Below, piece by piece: positions 21,283-30,762 of a DNA stretch of 64,000 nt. The notes under the pieces are model-generated. The model was not told the origin of the DNA, searched no databases, and was given only the letters and a program-made list of their open reading frames with translations. How positions within the stretch are numbered: the first letter of the stretch is position 1; each line of letters begins with the position of its first letter. The DNA is from Tenodera sinensis (lineage: Eukaryota > Arthropoda > Insecta > Mantodea > Mantidae). The translations under genes were made by a program, and so were the position numbers. The DNA lies in the NCBI GenBank assembly GCA_030765045.1, contig CM060962.1:214856031-214920030 (forward strand), written 5' to 3'.

Positions 21283-23373
21283 ATGGAAGACAGTGACACT
21301 GATTTTTTAGGTTTTGAAAGTCCGGAAATTGAGAAAAGTGTAAGTAGGATGGAAGAATTTAATCGGAATGTAATTGGTAGCAGAATATGCCAAGAAGTAG
21401 AAGATCAGAACGTTAGAGAAACACCTAGAGGTAGTTCAGAAATGTTTAGTAGTAATTTAGAAAGGCCAGCATTTATGTCAGAAATAGAGAATATGTTTCA
21501 AACGATAATGAAAAAGATGAGTACAGAGTTAAGTCAAAAGATAGATGAAAATAGTAAAGAATTAAGAACAGTGGAAAAGATGAGTACAGAGTTAAGTCGA
21601 AAGATAGATGAAAATAGTAAAGAATTAAGAACAGTGGAAAAGATGAATACAGAGTTAAGTAAAAAGATAGATGAAAATAGTAAAGAATTAAGAACAGAGT
21701 TAAGTCAAAAGATAGATGAAAATAGTAAAGAGTTAGGACAGAAAGTAGAGAAGGGACAACAGGAATTGGGAATGCAATTGGAAAATCAGAAGAGAGCTTT
21801 CGAAACCTTTAGGGAAGAAGTTAGGGAGGAAATTAATAAAGTTAGTAGTGAAGTAAAAGAAAATAGAGAACAGGTAGAACAGGTTAAGGGAGAATTAGAG
21901 ACAATAAGGCAAGAAGTAAAGAATTCTGAAAAGAAATTAGGTCAACAAGTGAGTGAAAAATTAGATAAAGAAAGGGAAAAAGTAACATATAGATTAGACA
22001 AACAAAGGGAAGAAATTAGAGAAGAGTTACAGGGGTGTAAAGTTAGAATAGAAAGATCTGATGTAGAAAATGAAAGGCAGGCTAGAAATTTGGAGGATGT
22101 TACAGACCAAATAAAAGGGGTAGTAACAGAAATTACTCAGGTAAAAGAGGCCTTAGAAAATTTGAAATTAAATGAAAATGCATGTAATCACAACAATCTT
22201 AGTAATGAAGTTGCAAGAAACGAGGCAATACCAGGTGTATCAGCTGACATTTCGATGCAAAATAGAGGTAACAGTAATTCCCATTCTGATCTCGGAAATA
22301 GCTCAGGGATAGGTGACAATTCAAATTTACATTGGCCTAACCATGTCTTAAATGAAATGACACCTCCAGTTTTTGAAAATGAAGATTCAGATGATCCTAA
22401 AACCTTTTTAGAAGGGTTACAAGAGTACTTCACGGTGAAACGTATACCAGAGGAGTACAAGATGGTGATAGTAAGAAAATGTCTAAAGGGTAATGCTGCC
22501 AATTGGCTAGGCCTTTCTATGGGTAACAATAATGACTACAGGACCTTTAGGAACATCTTTTTAACCAGATATTGGGGAGCTAGTAGGCAGGCTAATATTA
22601 GAGTTGAATTAAGCAATGGAAAATTTAATCCTAGATTGGAGGAATCAATGGTCAACTATTTTATGAGAATAGCGAGAAAATCGAAGATGTTGGATCCTCC
22701 CTTGGATGAAAAAGATCTAATAAATATAGTTACTCCACATTTTCCGGAAACGCTTCAACACTACCTAATCATAGCCCGACCCGATAGCATTGCAGCTATG
22801 ATCGAATTATTATCAGCCTTAGAAGTCAATAAGCCAAAACACGCATTTGGAAATAAATATGAAGGAAAAGAAACTGTAAATTCTTTCGGGCAAGGGGCAC
22901 AGTATTATCAGAATAGAAGTGAGATTAGGGAAAGATATAAAGGACCAATACCAAGGATGGAATCATTCCGGTGGGAAAATCAAGGTAGATATAACCAGGA
23001 AGGGCGTCACCAAAATAGAAATGGTAATCAAAGGGGAAGAAATATAAGGGTGAATTATATGAATACAAATAGATTTGATCGAGGTAGACGGGGACGTTAT
23101 TTTGGACATAGTAGAAATTCAAATGATGGGTATTGGACAAATGGAGATAATGAGTTTAGACCGAGGTCACCAAGACAGGAAGAAAGGTATTCAAATGGAC
23201 GAAATTCCCCCGAAAATGCGGAAATGGTTGAGGCCATTAACACGGTCAAAAACATGGTAGGAAGTAACCCCGATTTAATGCAGGAGAACAGAAGTAACAA
23301 TTCGGGAAATAGTACAGGAGCCATACCTAAAAATCAGGGAAACGCCAGACCCGGTCAAACGCGCCTTCAGTGA
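21283..23373 (+). CDS. gag: LTR element gag
   Basis: About 696 residues from the first in-frame ATG (21283); the frame is open from 21229 but without an ATG before this. The N-terminal half is a long coiled coil containing four tandem repeats of about 20 residues (core TELSQKIDENSKELR, 21517-21735). Residues ~380-540 look like a retrotransposon capsid domain (DDPKTFLEGLQEYF, then NWLGLSM, FRNIFLTRYWG, MVNYFMRIARKSK). The C-terminus is basic and rich in RG, N and Q (GRNIRVNYMNTNRFDRGRRG) and would bind RNA; no CCHC knuckle is seen. It is intact, unlike pol. The stop at 23371-23373 lies inside the pol frame overlap. Confidence 0.88.
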   Translation: MEDSDTDFLGFESPEIEKSVSRMEEFNRNVIGSRICQEVEDQNVRETPRGSSEMFSSNLERPAFMSEIENMFQTIMKKMSTELSQKIDENSKELRTVEKMSTELSRKIDENSKELRTVEKMNTELSKKIDENSKELRTELSQKIDENSKELGQKVEKGQQELGMQLENQKRAFETFREEVREEINKVSSEVKENREQVEQVKGELETIRQEVKNSEKKLGQQVSEKLDKEREKVTYRLDKQREEIREELQGCKVRIERSDVENERQARNLEDVTDQIKGVVTEITQVKEALENLKLNENACNHNNLSNEVARNEAIPGVSADISMQNRGNSNSHSDLGNSSGIGDNSNLHWPNHVLNEMTPPVFENEDSDDPKTFLEGLQEYFTVKRIPEEYKMVIVRKCLKGNAANWLGLSMGNNNDYRTFRNIFLTRYWGASRQANIRVELSNGKFNPRLEESMVNYFMRIARKSKMLDPPLDEKDLINIVTPHFPETLQHYLIIARPDSIAAMIELLSALEVNKPKHAFGNKYEGKETVNSFGQGAQYYQNRSEIRERYKGPIPRMESFRWENQGRYNQEGRHQNRNGNQRGRNIRVNYMNTNRFDRGRRGRYFGHSRNSNDGYWTNGDNEFRPRSPRQEERYSNGRNSPENAEMVEAINTVKNMVGSNPDLMQENRSNNSGNSTGAIPKNQGNARPGQTRLQ

Positions 23374-25028
23374 GAACTGGGTATCCTAGTAATGATTGTG
23401 ATAAGTACTCGGAAATAAATAGTCCTGGAAGGCAAATGATGATACAAAAGAAAAGAGAATGGAAAAATAGAATCGACGAAAACGAAAAAGTAGGAGATCC
23501 ACCTAAAATCAAAATTGGAGTAAATGGAAAACAATACAATGCAATTATAGATACGGGATCAAATAGCACAGTATGCTCACAAAATTTTTATGATAATTTA
23601 CAAAGTAGTGGTTTTAAAGTAATGTCTTTACCAGTTAATGGGATATATTGCTCGCTAGCTGTGGGAAAACGAAAAGAGAGAGTAAAATTTCAAGCAATGA
23701 TAAATATTGAAATAAATGGGAGAATACTTGGAATTTTATTTCTGATTGTAGGAAGACTTGTGACAGATATTATAATAGGTTGTGATTGTCTTTATGCCTG
23801 GGAAGCTGTGGTGAATTTTAAAAACATGATTCTAGAAATGAAAGTTGAAGATGAGACCATTATAGTGCCTTTTGTGGAAGATAGTAGTTCAGAAACTATT
23901 GTAAGAGAAAAAGAGGAAGAAGAAATCAAAGGGGATACATTCTTTGTAGAATATGTTAAAGTAGGAGCTATGGAATTAACTGAAGTAAATGTCAAAGAGT
24001 ACAGTGTCGATAATAAAGAAAATGTAGAATGGGATAAAAATGATTTCATAGACAATTTGAGGGTTTCTGATGCAACTAGGTACTATGATAGGGAGAGTAG
24101 TGAAGACTTAGAAGAATTGTTGAAAAAAAAAGTAACTCAGGCTGATCAACTAAATGATCAACAGAGGGATAAATTGTTTGAAATATTAATCCGAAATAAA
24201 GAAGTATTCTCTGAGAAACCTGGTAAATGTAATATTTATACTCATTCGTTTGAGATGATACCCATCAAACCTTTTACACATAAAGCGAGAGCTATCCCTA
24301 GTACAATAAGAGAAGAGGTAGATGCAGTTATAAAGTCAATGTTAGAAGATGAGGTTATTGAGATTTCGAATTCAGAATTTGTGAATCCCCTATGTATTGT
24401 AAATAAGGCCAATGGAAAGATTAGGGTGACATTAGACTCGAGAAAACTAAATTATTGTTCATCATACTTTCCATCAGGGAATCCAACAGAACGTGTCCTC
24501 CGAGATATAGGAATTTATTTACGTGTACTTACACATCATAATCACAAGGATTGGGTGAAATATTGTCCATTGATAGAAAAGATTATCAATCACACCATTA
24601 ATGTAACTACTGGGTTTGCACCAATAAAATTAATGTTAGGAATTGAACCAGAACCAATATTGATCGGGGTACCAAAAACACTGAAAATTAATGACATTCA
24701 GTTAAGTGAAGAAGAAAGAGCGAAAATTGCTTTTGAACGAATCAAGAAAAAGGCAGAGAAGCGAAAATTAAAGAAAAAGAGTAGAAAACATAAATGGGAA
24801 CCTAAGATAGGCGATTGGGTATTAGTTAAAGACCATAAGTTATCAAGTGCCTTGCGAGGTAGGAACAAAAGGATGGAATTGTTATATAAAGGTCCTGCAG
24901 AAATTATATCAAAATTTGGTTATCATACCTATGAATTAAAAGATGTTAAAAATGAAAAATGTCTGGGAAGATGGCATAAACAACTCCTTCGACCATACAA
25001 GAAACCGTGTGGTGCCTTGGAACCTTGA
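23331..25028 (+). pseudogene. pol: LTR element pol: protease, start of RT, end of integrase (in-frame deletion)
   Basis: Frame -1 to gag, open 23331-25028 with no early ATG, so expected as a Gag-Pol fusion. Protease: IIDTGSNSTVC at about 23546-23580 (catalytic DTG), followed by IIGCDCL. Linker and first RT segment: EKPGKCNIYTHSFEMIPIKP, then EVDAVIKSMLEDEVIEIS and IRVTLDSRKLN. At about 24455 it passes without a frame break into SSYFPSGNPTERV, the end of the integrase catalytic core, then the C-terminal integrase domain (GDWVLVKDHKLSSALRGRNKR, YKGPAEI). RT catalytic YxDD, RNase H and the integrase zinc finger and most catalytic residues are absent. A polyprotein from this copy could process but not copy or integrate. 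Confidence 0.88.
23337..23343 (+). promoter_or_regulatory. Candidate -1 frameshift heptamer G GGA AAC
   Basis: GGGAAAC in the gag frame reads G GGA AAC, a textbook X XXY YYZ slippery heptamer (the kind used at gag-pro junctions of some betaretroviruses). It sits within the 40-nt gag/pol overlap (pol frame opens at 23331, gag stops at 23373), and a -1 shift there enters pol directly. A downstream RNA structure was not modelled. Confidence 0.7.
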
Positions 25029-25800
25029 TTTAATGTAAAAGAAAAATTGGAAATGTCATTTGTCTATTGGCGCCCAATCAGCTTTGAGATAAAATGTAAA
25101 TGTTAGCTTACTTGAAAACCATACATTGGTCAGGTACTTACATATTCATGAAAAATGCAGAATGTGAATTGCTATATACTACAAAGAGCTTAAAAATATA
25201 TTGTATAGAGCTCACAATAACAGCTTCAGAAAGATTGTTAAAATGTTCATCTCCGCATAGAGAGAAAACAGAATATTTAATTTGTAAACATTTGTTAAAA
25301 TATTTAGATGTATAGATAGTTATCACAGCAAGACAAAGAAAGAACTTGTCTGAAGAGTGTAATGGATTTATATAAATATATGTACATTTTAGTGCTTAAA
25401 GGATATAGTACAGATATGTGTTACAATAACAAAAGTGAAAAATCACAGTGCAAGTGATAGTGAGAGCGAAGTGAGCAAACATGAACTAAAAGAAGGAAGT
25501 ATAAAGAAAGACTCTTGAAATTTAACCTTTATATAAAAGCTTCACAGAAGAAACCATAACATATTGTAATTAGTATTTAAGGATTAATGTTAAGTCAAGT
25601 GTATAATTGTTTGTCATGTTAAAAAGATTAATGAGAAAATGTGTTAATAACCAATTTCAAAAACAGTGTAATTGAAAATTGTATATAATGGGAGTGTTGC
25701 CGATTATTCAAAATACAGGAGTAATTTTTAATTTTTCTTTCGGGCAAGACATTTACATTATTTTATTATGAAATAATAAAATAACATAAATGGGGGCATT
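25029..25800 (+). other. LTR element 3' internal region
   Basis: About 770 bp between pol and the 3' LTR. The only open frame above 60 codons (25100-25315) resembles nothing I know; there is no signal peptide or membrane segment to suggest env. It contains ATTGGCGCCCAA (25066-25077), identical to the core of the primer site at 21074-21085. A weak polypurine tract (AAATGGGGGCATT, 25788-25800) adjoins the LTR. Confidence 0.6.
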
Positions 25801-26578
25801 TGATACCGAAATTTAGATTTCCGATCGAATGGGCTTTTGAAAAAGACACGTTTTAATTTAATTGCCGGATATGAGATTTGCGATAAATATTGAGTAATAA
25901 CATAAATAGATAATATAGCAGGAAGTGTTGTAAGGTGAGCAAGATATGAGTAAATAATAGTCGTTAAATTTGTAGAATAAACGCATTATTGGTTTGAAAT
26001 TAACGAGTCATGACGTCATACCACATAGTTTAAATACACGTTCGAAAGTCAGTTCTACAAACCTTAAAAGTCGCGCGAGATATCTAATAAAATATAAAGT
26101 AAACATCGTTTAATCCTAAAAAAGTAATTATATATTTGAAATTCATAAAAGAACATGTTATAATAGAAAGGGACATTTCTAAATTGCGGGAAAAGGAAAT
26201 AGCATTTTGGATACGAGGCTTTCTTGGATGACGTCATGACATTCAAATGAACGAACGGTCTTCTTAGCGTGGGTAAGAGAGGAAGAGTCAGTACTCAACC
26301 AGAGACCAGTACGGGAGTTCGTGCTGCGCGGATGTGATTGCGATGCCTCTACAGATACAAATATTTTCGGCATAACTCCTGAAAATATTTAAAAAGAAAA
26401 TAAACAATATATAAAGTTGTTCTTGGGTTGTCCATTACACTTACGCAAACCCGAGATAAAGAGATCTTATGCAGAACTAGCCGGGGCGAGCTACATCGAA
26501 GGGCAACGTCACGTCACCAACGACTTCAGCTTCAAATGGCGAGGCAATAACTAGGACACAACGATTATTACAGCTTCA
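25801..26578 (+). repeat. 3' LTR
   Basis: Same length and, by reading, same sequence as 20295-21072. Followed by GTAG and the continuation of Jk-B ORF2 (ACGAGCGTGCCACACGCGATCG), which matches the uninterrupted B4 copy apart from one base. Confidence 0.95.
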
Positions 26579-28340
26579 GTAGACGAGCGTGCCACACGCG
26601 ATCGAAGGCCCGTTCAATATCCAAGAAGATGGCCCCTGTGGATCGGTTTTCGTTGAATCCTCGCGTGATGGATTCCGTCATTCGCAGTAGTTGTAGTGTT
26701 GTCAAGTGTTGTGCCCGTAATCCGAATTGTTCGTTAATTACTAAGTTATTTTTATTATGTGGTTCGTTAGTCTTTTGAGTATTATTTTCTCTAAAACCTT
26801 GCTCATAGTGCTGAGGAGGCTGATTGGCCTATAGTTTTCAGGCTGTGATTGGCTCTTTCTAGGTTTGGGGAATATGAGAATTTTGGCCTCTTTCCACTGT
26901 GGAGGGAATCTGCCTTTTTCAATTGTATAGTTAAATATATCTGCCAGTAGCTTCAGTGCTTTGGCTGGCAGATGTTTTAGTACTATATTTGGAATTTGGT
27001 CTGGCCCTGGGGCCTTCCTAGAGGGCAGGTGTTTAATGATTCATTTGATCTCACCCGCATTCGTTTTTCGCGTCTAATTATGCGTTGGTGTTCTACCGAT
27101 ATTCACGACCATTGCTTCCGTTTCGTCCACAAATGCTTGGTCTGACGGAAAGGCATTCGGTTCAAATGTCGCCTCTAGGGTGTCTGCAAATGCTTCGGCT
27201 TTGGCTCGGGGAGTTTTCGCTATTCCGTTAGGCGTGTGGAGGGGAGGGACATGTGTGTACGTACGCGTTAGGTTTCTGGCTATTTTCCAGATTGTATGGT
27301 TTTGTGGGTTGATGTTACTTAACACATCGTGCCACTGATTTGTTGTGTATTCTCGCATTCGTTCGCTTGCTTGAATGCTCAGTTCCGTGTACGCATTACG
27401 GTCTATTAAGTTACGCGACTTTTGCCATTTACGCCTCGCGCGATTTCTGTCCTGAATGGCTTGTCTAGTGTCGCGTGGAAATCTTTGTGTAGAAGTTATA
27501 GGATATCTGATTGGGATGTGTTGTTTGGTAGTGAGCTTAATTGATTCTACGATATGCTCAATAGCTTCGTCTTGTTTTTCATGTGTCTCGATTGTGTGAT
27601 CATGTATAATGTTTTGTAGTGTGTTTTCGAAGGACTCCCAGTCTGCTTGTCTGTAATTGGGTCTTGGAGGTTCCGATTTAAAAGTGATTGGGGCTTCAAT
27701 TTCTAGTAACACTGGGAGGTGATCTGAGTTTAATTCGTTAATTACGTGTGTGTTTGTGTTGTGTGTAATTCCCTTGAGGAGAGCAATGTCTAGTATATCT
27801 GGTCTGTGTGTATGTACTCTTGGTATGAATGTCGGCTCTTCAGGGCCTGTTAGAAGTATGTTGTGTTTGTTGATGTATGCTAGTAGTTTATTGCCCGCCT
27901 TGTTTGCAGCTGCGCAATTCCAGAGGAAATGTTTCGCGTTCAAGTCCCCTGCTATTACTACTTTTTGGGCCATACGCAATAGTGTATCGATGTCGTCCGT
28001 GTCAATATCGCAGGGTGGATTATATGCCGCAATAAATGTAACTTCGGTATTAAGAAGCTTTACACTAACCGCGGTAGCTTCTATCCGGTTTAGTTGGGGG
28101 ACAAACGCCTGGTGGTGTTGTACTGAATTTTGAATAACTACGGCTGTCCCTCCGCCTCTCCTATTTCTATCTGTTCGGTATACTGAGTAACCTGGGACTG
28201 AGAAGCGATCTACAGGTCCCAGGTGGGTTTCGTTAATTAGCGCTATTTGGATTGAATTCCTTTGGAGGAATTCCGTAAACTCCTTGCGCTTCCTTGTGAG
28301 GTTATTGCAATTCCAGTATATGATATTTACGGTGGGTGTG

Positions 28341-30162
28341 TTACTCATAACAAGTGAACTGTGCGAGAATTCCCAGGAAATGCGTGACATGGTCAAAGAG
28401 GAAAAGTGGGTCGCTGTTGGTGTTTATTTGCTCCAGAAGCCACTTTGCGTGCTGGAGGAACGAGTTCCAGCCTAATTCCAGTTTTGGGTAGCCCAACTTT
28501 AAGAGGAAGTCAGCTAGTGCAAGGCCATTTTCGAATGCATCGCGAGGGGTTTGCGACTTTGGGACCAAAAAGCTTGGTCCCTTTATGTGTGTTGCCTGGT
28601 GTGTGGTTGTTTGTGTGGGAGCGGTTTTGTGTGTCGTTGTGGTTTGTTGTGTGTTGTTTGTGTTGTGTTGGGGAGTGTCGCTTTGTGGGTGCCGTGACTT
28701 GGGCAGGAGCGACCTGCTTGGTCACTGCTGCAGAAGGGGCGGGGGCTGGCCGGGTTCTGCCTCTGCGGTCCTGAGTAAACCATTGCCCTTCTGCTGATGA
28801 CGGGCCAGCCTGGGGTAATTTTGTCTGTTCATTCCTGGGTTTGGGGTTCCCTGGCTGTGCCCTGGGCCTTGCGCGTTCCAGTGCAGAGTGGTATTTGGGG
28901 CAACCGCGCCAAGTTGCTCCATGACCTTTCTGGCCACAGAGGGCGCACAGGTGTTTCTCTGTGGGCACTTTGCAGGTGTAGGAGGGGTGGGGGCCTGTAC
29001 ATTTGGCGCAAACTTGTGTGGGAGCCTGGCATTCTCTGTAGTAGTGCCATAGCTGCTGGCAGCGTCGGCACTGCTTGGGCTCTGGAGCAGAGTGGTACTC
29101 TTCTACTCTGACTCTAAAGTGGGCCAAGTATTTGAGGCCGAGTATCTTCCTATTCTCCTGGGTGTCCTCCATTTCCACTAGGAACATTGGGAGGGGGTGT
29201 CTATTCCTGCCTAGTGAGTGCATTTGCACTGCCCTAATGGCCTCAAAATTCTGTTGTGCCAGTACTGATTTTATGTGTTCTCCGGTGAACGGGGCGCACA
29301 GACCTTTTATGACAAACCTAACTGTTCTAGCTTCTGGGTGTTGGAGGAGATAACACTGTGCGCCCTCATTCCTGAGGTGTTCCACCATATTATGGTAGTC
29401 ACTCAGGCTGAACATTTTTAGAGCTAAGTCACCGGAGCGATTTGCGCGGTGTATTGTGTACTTGTGTGTAGGTTTGTATTTTCTGTCAAATTTGTTGGTG
29501 ATTGTGTGTATGTGTGTTGCCTGGCTTTTGTGGAGATACAAAGGCGCGAGATTGGCCCTATACTCCGTGTAGCTGTTTGTTTTGGGGGTGGGTGGCCTTG
29601 TGGTGACGTCAGCGTAGGTGTCCTGGATGGGTGATTGTACTGGAGGGGGTGGTGTAGGAAGCACGATTTCAGAGTCTGGTGTATGTGTGGGTGTTTTTGT
29701 GTTGTTTGTGTTTGTGTCACCTTCCAGTGTTTGTTGTGGCTTGTCTCCTGTGTCAGTGTTTGCTGTGTTTGTTTTTGGCGTGTCTGTGATTGGTGTATTT
29801 GATGTGCTTGAGATGTTCAGTGTGCTTGGTGTACTGGGCGTGTTTGGTGTACTTGGTGTGTTTGTGTTTGTGGTTTGTTTTGGTGTGTCTGTGTTTTGTG
29901 TGCTTGTGCTAGGTGTGCTTGTGTCGTCTGTGTTTGTGTTTAGTGTTGGCATGTTTGTATCTGAAGTGGTTGGTGTGTTTGTTTGTGGTGGTGGTGGTGT
30001 AGTCTTTTTATGTGAGCGTGTGTGTGGTCTTTTTGGTGTTGTTGGGGTGGTGTGTTTGAGTGTTTTTGTTTTGGTGGTGATAAGTGTGGTGGCTCTGATC
30101 GGCTTATTTGGTTTGGAGAGAGACGACGGAGAGAGAGTGAGAGTTTTGCCTACTTTACCCAT
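28341..30162 (-). pseudogene. B2 ORF1 (Jockey gag-like), one frameshift
   Basis: Begins MGKVGKTLTLSPSSL at 30162. The N-terminal ~170 residues are Thr/Asn/Pro-rich low complexity. The middle is a PRE_C2HC-type domain of Jockey ORF1 proteins (RFVIKGLCAPFTGEHIKSVL, then LPMFLVEMEDTQENRKI and LKYLAHFRVRVEEY). Three knuckles follow: CRRCQQLWHYYREC, CAKCTGPHPSYTC, CALCGQKGHGATWRGC. Near 28565 the frame shifts by one base; the expected C-terminal helix (DAFENGLALADFLLKLGY) continues in the next frame to TAA at 28341-28343. That stop overlaps the ORF2 start (ATGAGTAA, 8-nt overlap), suggesting coupled translation. The shift lies beside an 8-bp hairpin GGGACCAA/TTGGTCCC. Confidence 0.85.
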
Positions 30163-30754
30163 GTCTTCGATTACCTGGGGTTCCCTGAATGAATGTGAAG
30201 TGAGAGTTTAGTTAAGTGTTTAAATGAGGGACGGTCTTATTTATTTGGCCTGCTTCGGTCTTTAAAAGACAGATAGCAGGTAGATTACAACTTGGTCTAG
30301 CTCTTGTGAAGTGCCTTAAGGGCTGTTAGCTTAAGATTTACCTAGGAAGAGGAAGAGAGAAGAGAGTAAAAGTCTAGTGGGGGGCCTAACCGGGGAGCTT
30401 AAAAACTACTAGAAAAAGAGGAAAATAGCGATAAATGGAGAGAAAGAGGCAGCTAGCGAGTGCTAAAAAGCGTGGCTAGCAGAGGACCTGAACCGGTTAA
30501 GGCGCCTTGGTACCAGTCAGAGACTGTTGGCTGCGGTCGTGCTATCCCTCGTCTATCCTGCTTGGTTATAGTTACCTGTCTTGTAGCGTCGTTGAAGCTA
30601 CCGGCAAGCGGGAGTTGCAGCGGTGATCCCCGGGCGACTTAGAGCGCGAGTGGCGGTCTGCGCACTGCGTTTTCTGAAGTTCGCTCGGATTCCCTGCTTC
30701 TCGCTTTACCAAAGCTTGTAGGGCTCTTCAAAGCAGCTGCAGACGATCTCGAAG
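30163..30754 (-). promoter_or_regulatory. B2 5' UTR, probable internal promoter region
   Basis: About 590 bp with no convincing coding frame between the 5' boundary and ORF1. Jockey elements use internal promoters at their 5' ends. The terminal 5' sequence (sense GGCGGGAACTTCGAGATCGTCTGCA) shares CGAGATCRTCTGCA with the 5' end of Cg1 (38699-38712). Confidence 0.5.
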
Positions 30755-30762
30755 TTCCCGCC

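Larger units (their letters stand above)
20291..26582 (+). mobile_element. Gypsy-type LTR retrotransposon, internally deleted, 4-bp target duplication
   Basis: LTRs at 20295-21072 and 25801-26578 (778 bp each, TG...CA ends), flanked by GTAG (20291-20294, 26579-26582) within Jk-B ORF2. The internal part (about 4.7 kb) holds a primer site, gag, a shortened pol and about 770 bp of 3' sequence. Target duplication, intact gag and LTRs that read as identical all say the insertion is recent, although pol lacks the RT active site, RNase H and most of integrase. It was presumably mobilised by enzymes of a complete relative. Ty3/Gypsy (Metaviridae) is inferred from protease-RT-integrase order; the lineage is not certain. 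Confidence 0.93.
19297..28348 (-). pseudogene. B2 ORF2 (endonuclease-RT), interrupted by LTR element
   Basis: Starts MSNTPTVNIIYWNCNN at 28348; stop at 19297-19299. The endonuclease is complete in 27074-28348 (NETHLGPVDRF, RRGGGTAVV, AYNPPCDIDTDD, AGDLNAKHFLWNC, NSDHLPVLL). It is then broken by TAG at 27073-27075 (AAG in B4), by TGA in the next segment (Trp in B4: EIKWIIKH), by the LTR insertion between 20294 and 26583, and by a one-base loss in an A-run at about 19476. RT motifs after the insertion include the equivalent of VPQGSLLGP and YADD on the left part. Clearly dead; B4 is the cleaner reference. Confidence 0.92.
18488..30754 (-). mobile_element. B2: full-length Jk-B element, split by an LTR retrotransposon
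   Basis: T13 and B-type 3' end at the left; 3' UTR with the shared stem-loop (18617-18639), a TG/GA microsatellite (19250-19285) and the post-ORF2 structure (19171-19222); ORF2; ORF1; and about 590 bp of 5' UTR to 30754. The LTR element (20295-26578 plus GTAG duplication) interrupts ORF2; without it B2 is about 6.0 kb. The right boundary is TTCCCGCC (30755-30762), duplicated by X3. Confidence 0.9.

Noticed and set aside
25100..25315. env gene of the LTR element
   Set aside because: 71 codons, no signal peptide, membrane span or recognisable envelope motif.
29618..30211. Long plus-strand open frame rich in Val/Phe/Gly
   Set aside because: Antisense shadow of the low-complexity B2 ORF1 N-terminus (ACA/CCA-rich codons).
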